Part shown: in pieces, positions 1-7,924 of the stretch
Layout: each line of letters starts with the position of its first letter
Position numbering within the stretch: the stretch's first letter is position 1
Assembly: GCA_013298595.1 (NCBI GenBank)
Contig: JAAFIG010000019.1
Coordinates: 49,450 to 81,002, forward strand
Source of the DNA: Deinococcales bacterium
Lineage (GTDB): Bacteria; Deinococcota; Deinococci; Deinococcales; JAAFIG01
Direction of reading: 5' to 3'
Length of the DNA stretch: 31,553 nucleotides
Position numbers and translations under genes: made by a program
The notes under the pieces: model-generated
What the model saw: only the letters and a program-made list of their open reading frames with translations
Databases searched by the model: none
Told to the model about the DNA's origin: nothing

Positions 1-345
1 GGTTAAACCAAGATGCTGCCATTTAGCCCGATACGAAGCATCCGCGTCAAATTTGCGTTTTGTAAAACTGGCATTGGTATATTCGACATAGCGTAATTTT
101 TGATAAATCTTACCCACCCGATTATCTGCCGCTTGTGTAAAAACACTGGCTTCTGGGTCTTCATCCAAGTTGATATTTTTGATGACATTCTTGCCAGATG
201 GTGCATAATCCCAAGCTACCAATTCTACACCAATGTAATAGGTGCGAGTTTTACCCTCAGCAGCTTGACTTGGTAACAACAAGGTCAAAGGCAACAATGC
301 CAGCAAACCCAACGAACCCCATGCTAAACGATTCCAATTCATCAT
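1..345 (-). CDS. Multicopper oxidase, ceruloplasmin/hephaestin-like, N-terminal part (runs off left edge)
   Basis: The reverse strand is open from an ATG at 345 to the window edge, 115 codons. The protein starts with a signal peptide (hydrophobic run ending LLPSQAAEG, about residues 8-30). It continues with YYIGVELVAWDYAPSG and, later, ASFTKRKFDADAS and WQHLGL. These match the first cupredoxin domain of animal-type ceruloplasmin, hephaestin and factor V/VIII A domains, which bacteria also carry as secreted multicopper oxidases. Copper ligands would lie beyond the edge and are not visible. A ribosome site GGAGG lies six bases upstream of the first of two consecutive ATG codons. Such enzymes oxidise metal ions or phenolics outside the membrane; the substrate here cannot be told. 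The family call rests on motif recognition in an incomplete domain. Confidence 0.75.
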   Translation of the reverse strand, partial: MMNWNRLAWGSLGLLALLPLTLLLPSQAAEGKTRTYYIGVELVAWDYAPSGKNVIKNINLDEDPEASVFTQAADNRVGKIYQKLRYVEYTNASFTKRKFDADASYRAKWQHLGLT

Positions 346-433
346 GTATTTCCTCCCTATAAACCCTACATGAAGAATTATACACATTCAGTTCTACTCA
401 GTAAGTTCAAAACAAGCAACAGATAAAAGGTTC

Positions 434-463
434 TTGACGCACAGCGCTTCGGGATGCTACCCT
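434..463 (+). promoter_or_regulatory. Candidate sigma70-type promoter of the asd leader
   Basis: TTGACG at 434-439 and TACCCT at 458-463 are separated by 18 bases. The start would fall near 470, so the transcript would begin with the structured leader at 505-560. The -10 is weak against TATAAT but fits TANNNT. The -35 is one base from consensus. Confidence 0.4.
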
Positions 464-504
464 GACCTCGTGAACGTTTGGTATACCACCACAACAACCA
501 TATA

Positions 505-530
505 GCGACAAGTATTCACATGCTTGTCGC
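505..530 (+). other. Leader hairpin upstream of asd terminator
   Basis: GCGACAAG (505-512) pairs perfectly with CTTGTCGC (523-530) around a 10-base loop. It sits two bases before the terminator hairpin at 533-553, so the two stems are tandem. With the promoter at 434-463 this could be a short independent RNA or an attenuating asd leader. I recognise no riboswitch class. Confidence 0.5.
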
Positions 531-532
531 TT

Positions 533-560
533 CCCGCCATCCCCAGAGGCGGGTTTTTTA
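533..560 (+). terminator. Intrinsic terminator in the asd leader
   Basis: CCCGCC (533-538) pairs with GGCGGG (548-553) and is followed directly by TTTTTTA. It lies about 30 bases before the first ribosome site of the asd region and is oriented toward asd. The neighbouring multicopper oxidase reads the other way, so this is not that gene's terminator. It must end a leader or small RNA. Confidence 0.7.
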
Positions 561-580
561 TTACCAAAATACCAAGAACC

Positions 581-624
581 AAGGAGAAAAAATGAAATTA
601 GCTATTGTCGGAGCAAGTACCTGA
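581..624 (+). pseudogene. Duplicated asd start: ribosome site plus 10-codon [13 protein letters not shown]
   Basis: AAGGAGAAA and an ATG at 592 begin a ten-codon frame ending in TGA at 622-624. Codons 1-9 are almost identical to the start of asd at 683 ([10 protein letters not shown]), and the ribosome site is duplicated too, so the segment 581-618 is a near-exact copy of 671-709. The intervening bases carry a GACGC-GAA-GCGTC hairpin and a second possible promoter (TTGACG at 627-632, TAGAAA at 651-656, 18-base spacer). It is either a fossil of an insertion at codon 9 or a short upstream ORF acting as a leader peptide. Its own ribosome site is good, so it may be translated. Confidence 0.7.
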
Positions 625-682
625 TATTGACGCGAAGCGTCTGCACAACGTAGAAAGAAACCATTTTTTTAAGGAGAAAGTC

Positions 683-1699
683 ATGAGATTAGCTATTGTC
701 GGAGCAAGTGGCGCAGTCGGACACGAATTACTCAGCGTACTCGAGAAATCAAACCTCAGATACGACGAATTACGTTTATATGCCAGTCCACGCAGCGCAG
801 GCACAACCCTCGAGTGCCGAGGCAAAAAAATACTTGTCGAAGTCATGCCAGAAGGCAAAATCGACGCTGATGTGATCCTCGCTAGTGCTGGTGGCAGCAT
901 CTCAAAATCGCAAGCACCAATTTGGGTCGAAGGTGGCGCAATTGTCATAGACAACTCGAGCGCTTTTCGTTACGACGAAAATATTCCCTTAATCGTTCCA
1001 GAAATCAACGGCGATGTTCTCGAGCAACACAATTGGTCTAAAGGTGGCATTGTCGCTAATCCTAATTGCACCACGGCTGTTGCTGTCATGGCACTCTACC
1101 CAATCCACCAAAAATATGGCATTAAACGCGCCATCATCAGCACCTACCAAGCCACCAGCGGTGCAGGTGCAAAGGGCATGAGCGAACTGCTCGAGCAAAC
1201 CAAAAATGCACTCGAGAATAAACCAGTCACTAACGAAGTTTTTGCCCATAGTATTGTCTTTAATGTTATTCCCCATATAGACAGCTTCCAAGACAATGGT
1301 TACACCAAAGAAGAAATGAAAGTTGCATGGGAAACCCGTAAAATTATGCGAGCACCAAACATCAAAGTTTCCTGCACCGCTGTACGCATCCCTACACTCC
1401 GCACCCACAGCGAAGCCATCACGCTTGAACTCGAGAAACCCGCCCAACCCAACGATGTCCGCACCCTCCTCGAGACCGCTCCAGGTGTCGAAGTCCGCGA
1501 TAACCCAGCCGAAAAACTCTATCCAATGCCACTCACTGCCAGCGGAAAAAACAATGTTGAAGTCGGACGCATCCGCTCGAGCCAAGTGTTTGATGGTGGC
1601 ATAGATTTATTCGTTGCAGGCGACCAACTCTTAAAAGGAGCAGCCTTGAATGCTGTACAAATCGCCGAGTATATGCAGCAAAAAGGTTTAATTAAATAA
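683..1699 (+). CDS. asd: Aspartate-semialdehyde dehydrogenase
   Basis: This enzyme reduces aspartyl phosphate to aspartate semialdehyde with NADPH, the second step toward lysine, threonine, methionine and diaminopimelate, in the cytosol. The 338-residue length is usual for the family. The N-terminus has the dinucleotide motif VGASGAVG (6-13). The catalytic cysteine is C129 in ANPNCTT, and the histidine that aids catalysis is H242 in RTHSEA. The start ATG at 683 is chosen because AAGGAG lies nine bases before it and [10 protein letters not shown] is the usual N-terminus; an open extension to 605 is in frame but runs through the duplicated leader. It stands alone, separated by repeats from the operon that contains aspartate kinase. 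CTCGAG occurs nine times within it. Assignment is secure. Confidence 0.95.
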   Translation: MRLAIVGASGAVGHELLSVLEKSNLRYDELRLYASPRSAGTTLECRGKKILVEVMPEGKIDADVILASAGGSISKSQAPIWVEGGAIVIDNSSAFRYDENIPLIVPEINGDVLEQHNWSKGGIVANPNCTTAVAVMALYPIHQKYGIKRAIISTYQATSGAGAKGMSELLEQTKNALENKPVTNEVFAHSIVFNVIPHIDSFQDNGYTKEEMKVAWETRKIMRAPNIKVSCTAVRIPTLRTHSEAITLELEKPAQPNDVRTLLETAPGVEVRDNPAEKLYPMPLTASGKNNVEVGRIRSSQVFDGGIDLFVAGDQLLKGAALNAVQIAEYMQQKGLIK

Positions 1700-2163
1700 C
1701 CGACAATCAACGCCAATAAATCACCAAAAAATTGTAGGTCTCCCTGCCCCATAAGAGTCTCAAGAATCCAATACCAACCAACTCGTAGGGATAGACCCTG
1801 TATCTGCCCTACAAAACAGCAAAACACTAACCATCACCAATCAATCGTAGGGGCGACCCGTGTGGTCGCCCTGCCATACACGCAAAATACCAAAATAATG
1901 ACAGAGAATATGCTCTTTTCGGCAACAAACAATTGAATCTGTTTCACAAAGGCAAGGTACGCAGTTTGGTATAGATTTCTCGAGAAAAGATTTTTGCTAT
2001 AAGGGCGAGGCGAGGCAAGCCCCGCCCCTACAGTTTAATACTCAATTGGTCATTGGCTCGAGAAATATTTGTTAGGAATCAATAATTGATTTGTTGCATA
2101 AAGGCGAGGCATGCCTCGCCGCTACGGTTTAGGTTTTACAGTGCAGTTCTTGGAGAGAAAATC
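1700..2163. repeat. Repeat-rich spacer with degenerate palindromic units
   Basis: No gene is seen. At least five short palindromic units lie here. GGGCGACC (1851-1858) pairs with GGTCGCCC (1864-1871). A degenerate relative lies at about 1791-1810, and a weaker one near 1732. GGGCGAGGC (2003-2011) pairs imperfectly with GCCCCGCCC (2019-2027). GGCGAGGC (2103-2110) pairs perfectly with GCCTCGCC (2113-2120). The last two units share an AT-rich upstream flank and a downstream CTACnGTTT. The 18-base segment 2113-2130 recurs exactly, inverted, at 20338-20355. The units resemble REP or small MITE elements. The final one is directly upstream of the exporter's ribosome site. Confidence 0.7.
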
Positions 2164-3051
2164 GTGATTACACCAATTCATTTTGCATTGATTCTTTTTG
2201 TGGTTTTTAATTGGGGTCTGAGTTTTGTGGTGATTCATTTTGGCTTGCAGGGCATGCCGCCATTGTTGTTGGCAACCTTGCGTTTTGCATTGGCGGCATT
2301 TCCCTTGGTGTTTTTTGTGCGTCGTCCAAATGTGTCAAGTATTTGGTTTGCTGCGTACGGAATTTGTACAGGTGTGATCCAGTTTGGTGTGGCGTTTACT
2401 GCCATGAATATTGGTATCAGTGCTGGACTTGCCAGTTTGGTGATTCAGATGAACGGCTTTTTTACAGTTATTCTCTCGAGCGTATTTTTTGCCGAGCAAA
2501 TCAAATGGTTTCAATGGCTTGGGTTGGGTGTGGCTTTTTCTGGGATTGCTTTGATTGGTACAACCAAAGATTCAAGTGCAACATTACCAGCAATTCTTCT
2601 GATGCTAATTGCAGCTCTGGGTTGGGCAGGTGCAAATTTGGTGGTGCGGCGTGTCTCGAGTTTTGTGCCTAAACCCGATTTGTTTGCATTTGCGGTGCAT
2701 GGTAATGCGTATGCGCCATTGCCATTGCTGGGGTTTTCTTTGTTGCTCGAGGGAGGGGTACGCGACTGGGATGCACTCAGCCATTTGAGTTTACTTTCTG
2801 GACTGAGTGCCTTGTACCTTGCTTGGATTGCGACTGTGGTTTGTTTTGGCGCTTGGGCATTTTTGATCGGGCGTTATAGTGCCAGTCAGATTGCTCCGTT
2901 TAGTCTACTTGTACCTGTTTTTGGCATGGTGCTAAGTGCACTGATGCTCGGTGAACAATTTACCAGCATAAAATTATTTGCTGCTTTTTTGGTGGTACTA
3001 GGTTTAATTATTAATGTTTTTGGTTCGAGAATATCTTGGAGGAAAGTATGA
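2164..3051 (+). CDS. EamA-type drug/metabolite transporter (amino-acid or metabolite exporter)
   Basis: A 295-residue inner-membrane protein of about ten transmembrane helices formed by two repeated EamA domains (roughly 8-135 and 150-285). The N-terminus VVFNWGLSFVVI followed by PPLLLATLRFALAAFP is typical of the family that includes E. coli EamA, an exporter of cysteine-pathway metabolites. The GTG at 2164 is chosen because GGAG lies about ten bases upstream and the first helix begins right after it. An upstream in-frame extension from 2086 would translate a palindromic repeat. It is the first gene of a coupled operon; its TGA overlaps the next ATG (ATGA). Substrate unknown; placement before aspartate kinase suggests export of an amino acid, which is inference. 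Confidence 0.88.
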   Translation: MITPIHFALILFVVFNWGLSFVVIHFGLQGMPPLLLATLRFALAAFPLVFFVRRPNVSSIWFAAYGICTGVIQFGVAFTAMNIGISAGLASLVIQMNGFFTVILSSVFFAEQIKWFQWLGLGVAFSGIALIGTTKDSSATLPAILLMLIAALGWAGANLVVRRVSSFVPKPDLFAFAVHGNAYAPLPLLGFSLLLEGGVRDWDALSHLSLLSGLSALYLAWIATVVCFGAWAFLIGRYSASQIAPFSLLVPVFGMVLSALMLGEQFTSIKLFAAFLVVLGLIINVFGSRISWRKV

Positions 3052-3542
3052 ATTACGCAACACTTTTACAAACCGCGACGCTCAAAGGCGCAATTGCCGA
3101 ACTCGAAGCATTACTCGAGTCTGGTCAAGAAACCTTTTTGGCTTTTGATGAAACTAATCTCGAGCAACCTTTGGCAAAAAGTAAATGGTCACGTAAAGAA
3201 ATCATTGGGCATTTAATAGATAGTGCCTTAAACAATCTGCAACGCTTCACTCGAGCGCAAATCCCCGCACACCTCGAGAATGGTCAATTAATCGCACAAG
3301 ATTACGCACAAAATGATTGGGTCAAACTTGGTAAGTACAACTTGCGTAGCAGTGTCGAATTGATTGAACTTTGGGATAATCTGAATATGCAGATTCTCAG
3401 TGTGATGCAAGATATTAGTGCCTCGAGTTTAGCTGTGCTTTGTGTATTTGGTAGCAACGAGCCTGTTCGTCTCGAGGATGTGTTTATCAGTTATGTTGGT
3501 CATGTCAAGCATCATTTAATACAATTGGGAGGTCAAGAATGA
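3048..3542 (+). CDS. DinB/YfiT-like putative metal-dependent protein
   Basis: A 164-residue soluble four-helix protein of the DinB superfamily, whose members bind a divalent metal with three histidines and include thiol transferases and many of unknown function. Candidate ligands are the histidine in KEIIGHLIDSA near residue 55 and the cluster HVKHHL near the C-terminus, spaced as in the family. The start ATG at 3048 overlaps the exporter stop (ATGA) and has GGAGG at 3038-3042. An in-frame TTG at 3036 would start inside that ribosome site. Its own stop overlaps the aspartate kinase ATG. A relic of a second DinB-like gene lies at 11814. The reaction is not deducible. Confidence 0.8.
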   Translation: MNYATLLQTATLKGAIAELEALLESGQETFLAFDETNLEQPLAKSKWSRKEIIGHLIDSALNNLQRFTRAQIPAHLENGQLIAQDYAQNDWVKLGKYNLRSSVELIELWDNLNMQILSVMQDISASSLAVLCVFGSNEPVRLEDVFISYVGHVKHHLIQLGGQE

Positions 3543-4936
3543 ATTTAATAGTTATGAAGTTCGGCGGTACACTCATGGGTAGTACTGAAGCCATTAAACA
3601 CAGTGCCAGTTTGGTTGCAGCCAGTGTCAAGAACGGTTCTCGAGTGGTAGTTGTTCCGAGTGCCATGAGTGGTGTAACTGACCAACTGCTTAAAATCGCC
3701 AGCAGTGCTGAACAAGGCGAAATTGATTTTGCCAATGATGAAATTGCGATGATTCAAAAACGTCATCTCGAGACAGCAGCGGCTTTAATGGCTCGAGAAG
3801 ATGGTTTGCATAAACTCGAGGTGATGTTTAATAGTTTATCGCAAACCATCAACGGTATTTATTTGCTGCGTGAACTTTCTAAACGAAGTAAAGATTTAAT
3901 TGTGTCTTTTGGAGAGCGCTTATCTGCGCCACTGATGAGTGCCGCCCTCGAGCAGCATGGTGTTTCTGCTCATGACCTGACTGGCGGACAAGCTGGAATG
4001 CTGACCAACAATAATTTTGGCAATGCCCGTCCGCTTCCAGAAGCCTATAACCGCATTCCTAAACGGCTCGAGGGTTTGTTCCAACAAAATGTTACACCTG
4101 TGGTGACTGGTTTTATTGGCGAAACTGAAAAAGGTGCGATTACCACACTCGGACGTGGTGGTTCGGATTACACAGCCACCATTCTAGGCGCGGCATTAAA
4201 TGCCACCGAAGTTTGGACATGGAAGGACGTGGACGGGGTTATGACCACCGATCCGCGCATTGTGCCAGAAGCGCAGAATCTCGAGCAACTTAGTTACGCC
4301 GAAATCATGGAAATGGCGTATTTTGGCGCGAAAGTTCTGCATCCACTGGCAGTCGTGCCATTGCAAGAAAAAGGCATTCCGCTCCGAGTTAAAAGCGCTG
4401 CCGATCCGAGTTTTGCGGGTACGCTTGTCTCGAGTGAATCACGCCCCCTCAAAAATGGTGTGAAAGCCGTGACGGCTGTCCGAAATGCCAATATCATAGA
4501 CATTGGTGGAGCGGGCATGGTTGGCGCAGCCAACATTGTCAGTCAGATATTTGATGTCCTCGCCGAACTCGATGTCAATGTGATAATGATTAGTCAATCC
4601 TCGAGTATGGCAAATATTTCGATTGTGGTGCAACAAACCGATGGCAAACGGGCTTTAGAAGCCTTACAAAAACAATTCGCCGAATCCGATAGCGTAGGCA
4701 CAATCGAATTCTGGGAAGCAATCAGTGTCATTGCCATAGTTGGCGAAGGAATGCGAGGTGCAAAAGGCGTAGCTGCCAAACTTTTTACGGCTGTTGCCAA
4801 CGAAGGTATTTCCATAGACATGATTTCGCAAGGCTCGAGTGAGTTAAACATTTCTTTGGCAATAGATGACGAACACACGGTGCAAGCGGTGAAAGCCATT
4901 CATAAAGCTTTTGGGTTGGATAAACTCGAGGTGTGA
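3539..4936 (+). CDS. lysC: Aspartate kinase (monofunctional, two ACT domains)
   Basis: Phosphorylates aspartate with ATP, the first step of the lysine/threonine/methionine pathway, and feeds asd located upstream. The 465-residue protein has the kinase motif KFGGTLM (8-14), FGERLSAPLM, and the nucleotide-binding GRGGSDYTATILG. It also has the catalytic-loop region WTWKDVDGVMTTDP. Two C-terminal ACT domains follow, from about residue 315 (GAGMVGAANIVSQIF) and 395 (VGEGMRGAKGVAAKLF), which normally bind the feedback amino acid. No homoserine dehydrogenase domain follows. The gene starts in an ATGA overlap with a GGGAGG ribosome site at 3527-3532. It is the long-type aspartokinase rather than the alpha/beta overlapping type. 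lysC is the general symbol; the feedback class (I, II, III) is not assigned. Confidence 0.93.
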   Translation: MNLIVMKFGGTLMGSTEAIKHSASLVAASVKNGSRVVVVPSAMSGVTDQLLKIASSAEQGEIDFANDEIAMIQKRHLETAAALMAREDGLHKLEVMFNSLSQTINGIYLLRELSKRSKDLIVSFGERLSAPLMSAALEQHGVSAHDLTGGQAGMLTNNNFGNARPLPEAYNRIPKRLEGLFQQNVTPVVTGFIGETEKGAITTLGRGGSDYTATILGAALNATEVWTWKDVDGVMTTDPRIVPEAQNLEQLSYAEIMEMAYFGAKVLHPLAVVPLQEKGIPLRVKSAADPSFAGTLVSSESRPLKNGVKAVTAVRNANIIDIGGAGMVGAANIVSQIFDVLAELDVNVIMISQSSSMANISIVVQQTDGKRALEALQKQFAESDSVGTIEFWEAISVIAIVGEGMRGAKGVAAKLFTAVANEGISIDMISQGSSELNISLAIDDEHTVQAVKAIHKAFGLDKLEV

Positions 4937-4938
4937 GC

Positions 4939-5523
4939 ATGAACTGGTTTGAACCTGTGACACTCGAGGGGAAATACATTCAGCTCGAGCCATTACAACC
5001 AGAAGTTCACGCTGCACCGATGTACGAATTCTTTGAACCTCGAGTAACAGAATTTTTGTCTCGAGGTGGTGCACCTGTGCAAAGTGCTACGGATTTACAA
5101 GCGCATCTCGAGGGTATAAACGCTTTACCTAAGCGTTTGAATTGGGCAGTGCGAATGCTCGAGTCTGGCGCAGTGGCTGGGCGTATTTCGTACTCAGAAA
5201 TCAATGAAAGCAATAAATGGCTCGAGATTGGCACAATGTTAATGCCAGCGTTTTGGGGCAGTATGGCAAACCCAGAGGGAAAATTGCTTTTGATGACTCG
5301 AGCTTTTGAAGTGCTGCAAGTCAATCGGGTGCAATTCAAAGTGGATATACGCAATGAACGTTCGCAGGGCAGTATGGCAAAAATTGGTGCAATAAGGGAA
5401 GGTGTGTTGCGTCAGTACCAAATTCGGGCTGATGGTTTTGTGCGCGATAGTGTGATGTACAGTGTTCTCAAATCTGAGTGGGCAGATGTTAAAGTCAAAC
5501 TCGAGGCTCGGGTGCAATCATGA
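4939..5523 (+). CDS. GNAT-family N-acetyltransferase, RimJ/RimL-like (paralogue 1)
   Basis: A 194-residue acetyl-CoA-dependent N-acyltransferase of the subgroup of RimJ/RimL and protein-N-terminal acetylases. Typical segments are VTLEGKYIQLEPL at the N-terminus and LNWAVRMLESGAVAGRISYSE, the central strands. The region AFEVLQVNRVQFKVD then NERSQGSMAKIGAIREGVLR covers the acetyl-CoA helix and the usual C-terminal signature. ATG at 4939 is preferred, with GAGGTG five bases upstream; a GTG at 4933 overlapping the kinase stop is also possible. The stop overlaps the next ATG. A close paralogue lies at 11194-11796, sharing LLMPAFWGS and VQF segments. The substrate is unknown. Confidence 0.87.
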   Translation: MNWFEPVTLEGKYIQLEPLQPEVHAAPMYEFFEPRVTEFLSRGGAPVQSATDLQAHLEGINALPKRLNWAVRMLESGAVAGRISYSEINESNKWLEIGTMLMPAFWGSMANPEGKLLLMTRAFEVLQVNRVQFKVDIRNERSQGSMAKIGAIREGVLRQYQIRADGFVRDSVMYSVLKSEWADVKVKLEARVQS

Positions 5524-6479
5524 AAGCCCTGACTTTTTCGGTGTTTGGTACCCCTGATGTTCTCGAGTACAAGGATGTTCCTGACCCATTGCCGCAGCCG
5601 AATTGTGCGATTGTTCGTACTAAAGCAATTGGCTTAAATTTTGCTGATGTGTATCGTCGGCAGGGTCGGTATCATTTGCGTGGTTCTCCACCGTTTATTG
5701 CTGGGTACGAAGCGGCTGGCATCATTGAATCAGTTGCGGCGGACTCGAGTTTCAAAGTTGGAGACCGAGTAGCTTTTGCCGATGTGCCTTTTGCCAATGC
5801 CGAATTGGTTTCCGTGCCACTCGAGCATATGATTCCATTGCCTACAGATATTTCTTTTGAAATTGCAGCGGCTTTATTATTGCAAGGTTTGACTGCACAA
5901 TACCTTGTACAAGATAGCCACAAGTTGCAAGCAGGTGAATCGGTGGTGATTCATGCGGCGGCTGGCGGTGTTGGTTTACTTTTGGTACAACTTGCCAAAG
6001 CCAAAGGTGCGAAGGTACTGGGTTTAACCTCAAGTGAGGAAAAAGCCAGTGCAGCTCTGGCTGTTGGTGCAGATGAAATGGCATTGTACTCGAGCGATTG
6101 GGTCGCGGCTGCACAACGTTTCTCGAGTGGTGGTGCAGATGTGATTTTTGATTCGGTGGGTAGTACCCTAATGCAAAGTTTTGATGCGACTCGAGTGGGT
6201 GGTCATGTGGTGTTTTATGGCATGGCTGGTGGCGACCCACCACATGTTGACCCGCGAATGCTGATGGACACTTCTAAAACTTTAACAGGTGGGGATTTAT
6301 GGAATTACCTGACCAGTGCCAAGGAACGAATTTCTCGAGCCAGTGCCTTATTCGCGCTTGTTCAAGCAAGAAAACTTGAGGTGCACATTGCAGCAAAATT
6401 TGCTTTATCTGAGGGTGCGGCAGCCCATCGGTTACTCGAGGGGCGGGGCAGTAGCGGTAAAGTGTTGTTGATGCCATAA
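5520..6479 (+). CDS. NADPH:quinone oxidoreductase-like (zeta-crystallin family)
   Basis: A 319-residue zinc-free medium-chain dehydrogenase/reductase. An N-terminal GroES-like domain (1-120) contains AIGLNFADVYRRQGRY, the family signature. The Rossmann domain carries HAAAGGVGLLLVQLAK at 145-160 for NADPH binding. No structural zinc cysteines are visible, as in quinone reductases and related enoyl reductases. It starts in an ATGA overlap with the acetyltransferase and ends the coupled operon. The C-terminal stretch HRLLEGRGSSGKVLL is duplicated as a relic at 9972-10052. The natural substrate (quinone or reactive enal) cannot be told. Confidence 0.9.
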   Translation: MKALTFSVFGTPDVLEYKDVPDPLPQPNCAIVRTKAIGLNFADVYRRQGRYHLRGSPPFIAGYEAAGIIESVAADSSFKVGDRVAFADVPFANAELVSVPLEHMIPLPTDISFEIAAALLLQGLTAQYLVQDSHKLQAGESVVIHAAAGGVGLLLVQLAKAKGAKVLGLTSSEEKASAALAVGADEMALYSSDWVAAAQRFSSGGADVIFDSVGSTLMQSFDATRVGGHVVFYGMAGGDPPHVDPRMLMDTSKTLTGGDLWNYLTSAKERISRASALFALVQARKLEVHIAAKFALSEGAAAHRLLEGRGSSGKVLLMP

Positions 6480-6509
6480 ATTCACTGAGGAATTAGTGCT
6501 TGTCAGCAT

Positions 6510-6515
6510 TATACT
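6510..6515 (+). promoter_or_regulatory. Leaderless -10 element for the LuxR-type regulator
   Basis: TATACT ends seven bases before ATG 6523, so transcription would begin at or next to the start codon. No convincing -35 is seen. This separates the regulator from the upstream operon despite the short gap. Confidence 0.45.
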
Positions 6516-6522
6516 GGTACAT

Positions 6523-7758
6523 ATGGAGAAAGTAGTGACACAAGCGGCGCTGACAGATTGGTCTTTAGCGCTTAAACTTGGGTTGCAAAATGCGGAATCG
6601 AGTCAAGAGATTTTTGCATTACTCGAGTTATATTTCATTCCCAATTTTACGGATTGGTACGTGATGTACTTATTGCATTTAGGGCAAGGTCTGGAAGCTG
6701 TGGCTGCGGCTCATGTATCTCCAGAATTTTCCTTGGATATTCTTAAAAAAATTCGTTTTTTCACACCAACATTATCGGATCGGGTTGGTGTTGGTATGGT
6801 CATTCGCACTGGTCAAACCGAGTTTCTTCCCGAGATTCCTGTGGCGTTGTTGCCTGCTTTATGTCACAACGACGAGCATCTGGCATTGATTCGTCAATTT
6901 GGAATGAATTCTAGTTTGATATTACCTGTGCAACACGGACAGAAAACGTTTGCAGTTTTACAGTTGGTGAGGAGTACAACTGTGTTTGAAAGAACCGATG
7001 TGACACTTGCAGAGGAGATCATCCATTTTATTGGTAATGCGTTAGCGGTTCAAATCGAACTTGAGGAAAGACGTTTGGTTTTGGCACAGGAACGCCGTCA
7101 GCGTCGGATTGCTCAGGTAGGTCAATTGCGTTACAAAACCCTGTTCGTAGCCAATCCAATCAGTACGCAAATTCTAAATCAGGAAGGACGTACCCTTGAG
7201 GTTAACCATGCTTGGGAAACGTTTTGGGGTATTCGCATTGAAGATGACCCAAGTTATCATCGTTCGCTTTTTGAAAATAAACAATTGCATGAAACAGGAG
7301 TGATTGATTTTTTTACTCGAGCCTTATCAGGCGAAGAACTAATCGGACCTCCAACGCTTTATGACACTTCGCAACATACCCCTGGTGGACAACTACGCTG
7401 GATTCAGACTCGAGCCACACCTGTGCGTGGCTCAAGCGGTAAGGTGCGGGAAGTGATTGTGCTGCACGAAGAACTCTCTGAACCAGAACAAGCCCAAGCT
7501 ATTAAACGATTGCGGGCATTGGGTGTGCGAATACCTGAAATTCGAGGTCATTCAATTCATATTCATAATCCACTTAGTCCTCGAGAACAAGCTGTATTGC
7601 AACTGATTGCTGCTGGGCATAGCAATAAAGAAATTGCTCGGATACTGACAATTTCTGAGCATACTGCTAAGTTTCATATCACAGGTTTGTTTAATAAATT
7701 AGGTGTCAATTCAAAGGCGATGGCTGTTTCAAATGCTGTGCAGAAAGGATTACTCTAA
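6523..7758 (+). CDS. GAF-PAS-LuxR transcriptional regulator
   Basis: A 411-residue cytosolic regulator. A GAF-like sensor spans about 20-185 (SLILPVQHGQKTFAVLQLV, IGNALAVQIELEERR). A short charged linker helix is followed by a PAS domain at about 200-320 (YKTLFVANPISTQILN, GRTLEVNHAWETFWGI). A C-terminal LuxR/NarL helix-turn-helix ends the protein (LSPREQAVLQLIAAGHSNK, SEHTAKFHITGLFNKLGV). No receiver aspartate or kinase is present, so it likely senses a small molecule directly. Start ATG 6523 fits a leaderless -10; GTG 6496 with GAGG upstream and GTG 6535 with GGAG are alternatives. It could control the coupled operon upstream or the SnoaL genes downstream; nothing in the sequence proves either. 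Confidence 0.85.
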   Translation: MEKVVTQAALTDWSLALKLGLQNAESSQEIFALLELYFIPNFTDWYVMYLLHLGQGLEAVAAAHVSPEFSLDILKKIRFFTPTLSDRVGVGMVIRTGQTEFLPEIPVALLPALCHNDEHLALIRQFGMNSSLILPVQHGQKTFAVLQLVRSTTVFERTDVTLAEEIIHFIGNALAVQIELEERRLVLAQERRQRRIAQVGQLRYKTLFVANPISTQILNQEGRTLEVNHAWETFWGIRIEDDPSYHRSLFENKQLHETGVIDFFTRALSGEELIGPPTLYDTSQHTPGGQLRWIQTRATPVRGSSGKVREVIVLHEELSEPEQAQAIKRLRALGVRIPEIRGHSIHIHNPLSPREQAVLQLIAAGHSNKEIARILTISEHTAKFHITGLFNKLGVNSKAMAVSNAVQKGLL

Positions 7759-7787
7759 ACATTTTTGCTTGCCAAAACAAAGCCACC

Positions 7788-7832
7788 TACCTGTTTGGGT
7801 AGGGTTAGACTGCCTGCCTGTTCGGGCGGTTA
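7788..7832. repeat. Two related degenerate palindromes in spacer
   Basis: CTACCTGTTTGGGTAG and, about 20 bases later, TGCCTGCCTGTTCGGGCGG are diverged copies of a CCTG-loop-GGG hairpin. They lie between the regulator stop and the next gene and resemble short interspersed repeats. A weak terminator role is possible but there is no T run. Confidence 0.4.
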
Positions 7833-7868
7833 CGTGACCTCATTTTTCAGTCAAACTATTGTCAGTCA

Positions 7869-7885
7869 ATTGGTTAAACACCAAT
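7869..7885. promoter_or_regulatory. Operator-like inverted repeat upstream of SnoaL gene
   Basis: ATTGGT and ACCAAT flank TAAAC, a perfect 6-5-6 inverted repeat about 40 bases before ATG 7925. Size and position suit a regulator half-site pair. No partner can be assigned. Confidence 0.3.
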
Positions 7886-7924
7886 AGATTCAGATTTGAA
7901 AACTGCAGTGCCAACGGAGAAACT

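Noticed and set aside
989-1585. 198-codon open frame antisense to asd
   Set aside because: It is complementary to a clear conserved enzyme, has no ribosome site and its translation shows no family pattern. CTCGAG is self-complementary, which keeps antisense frames open.
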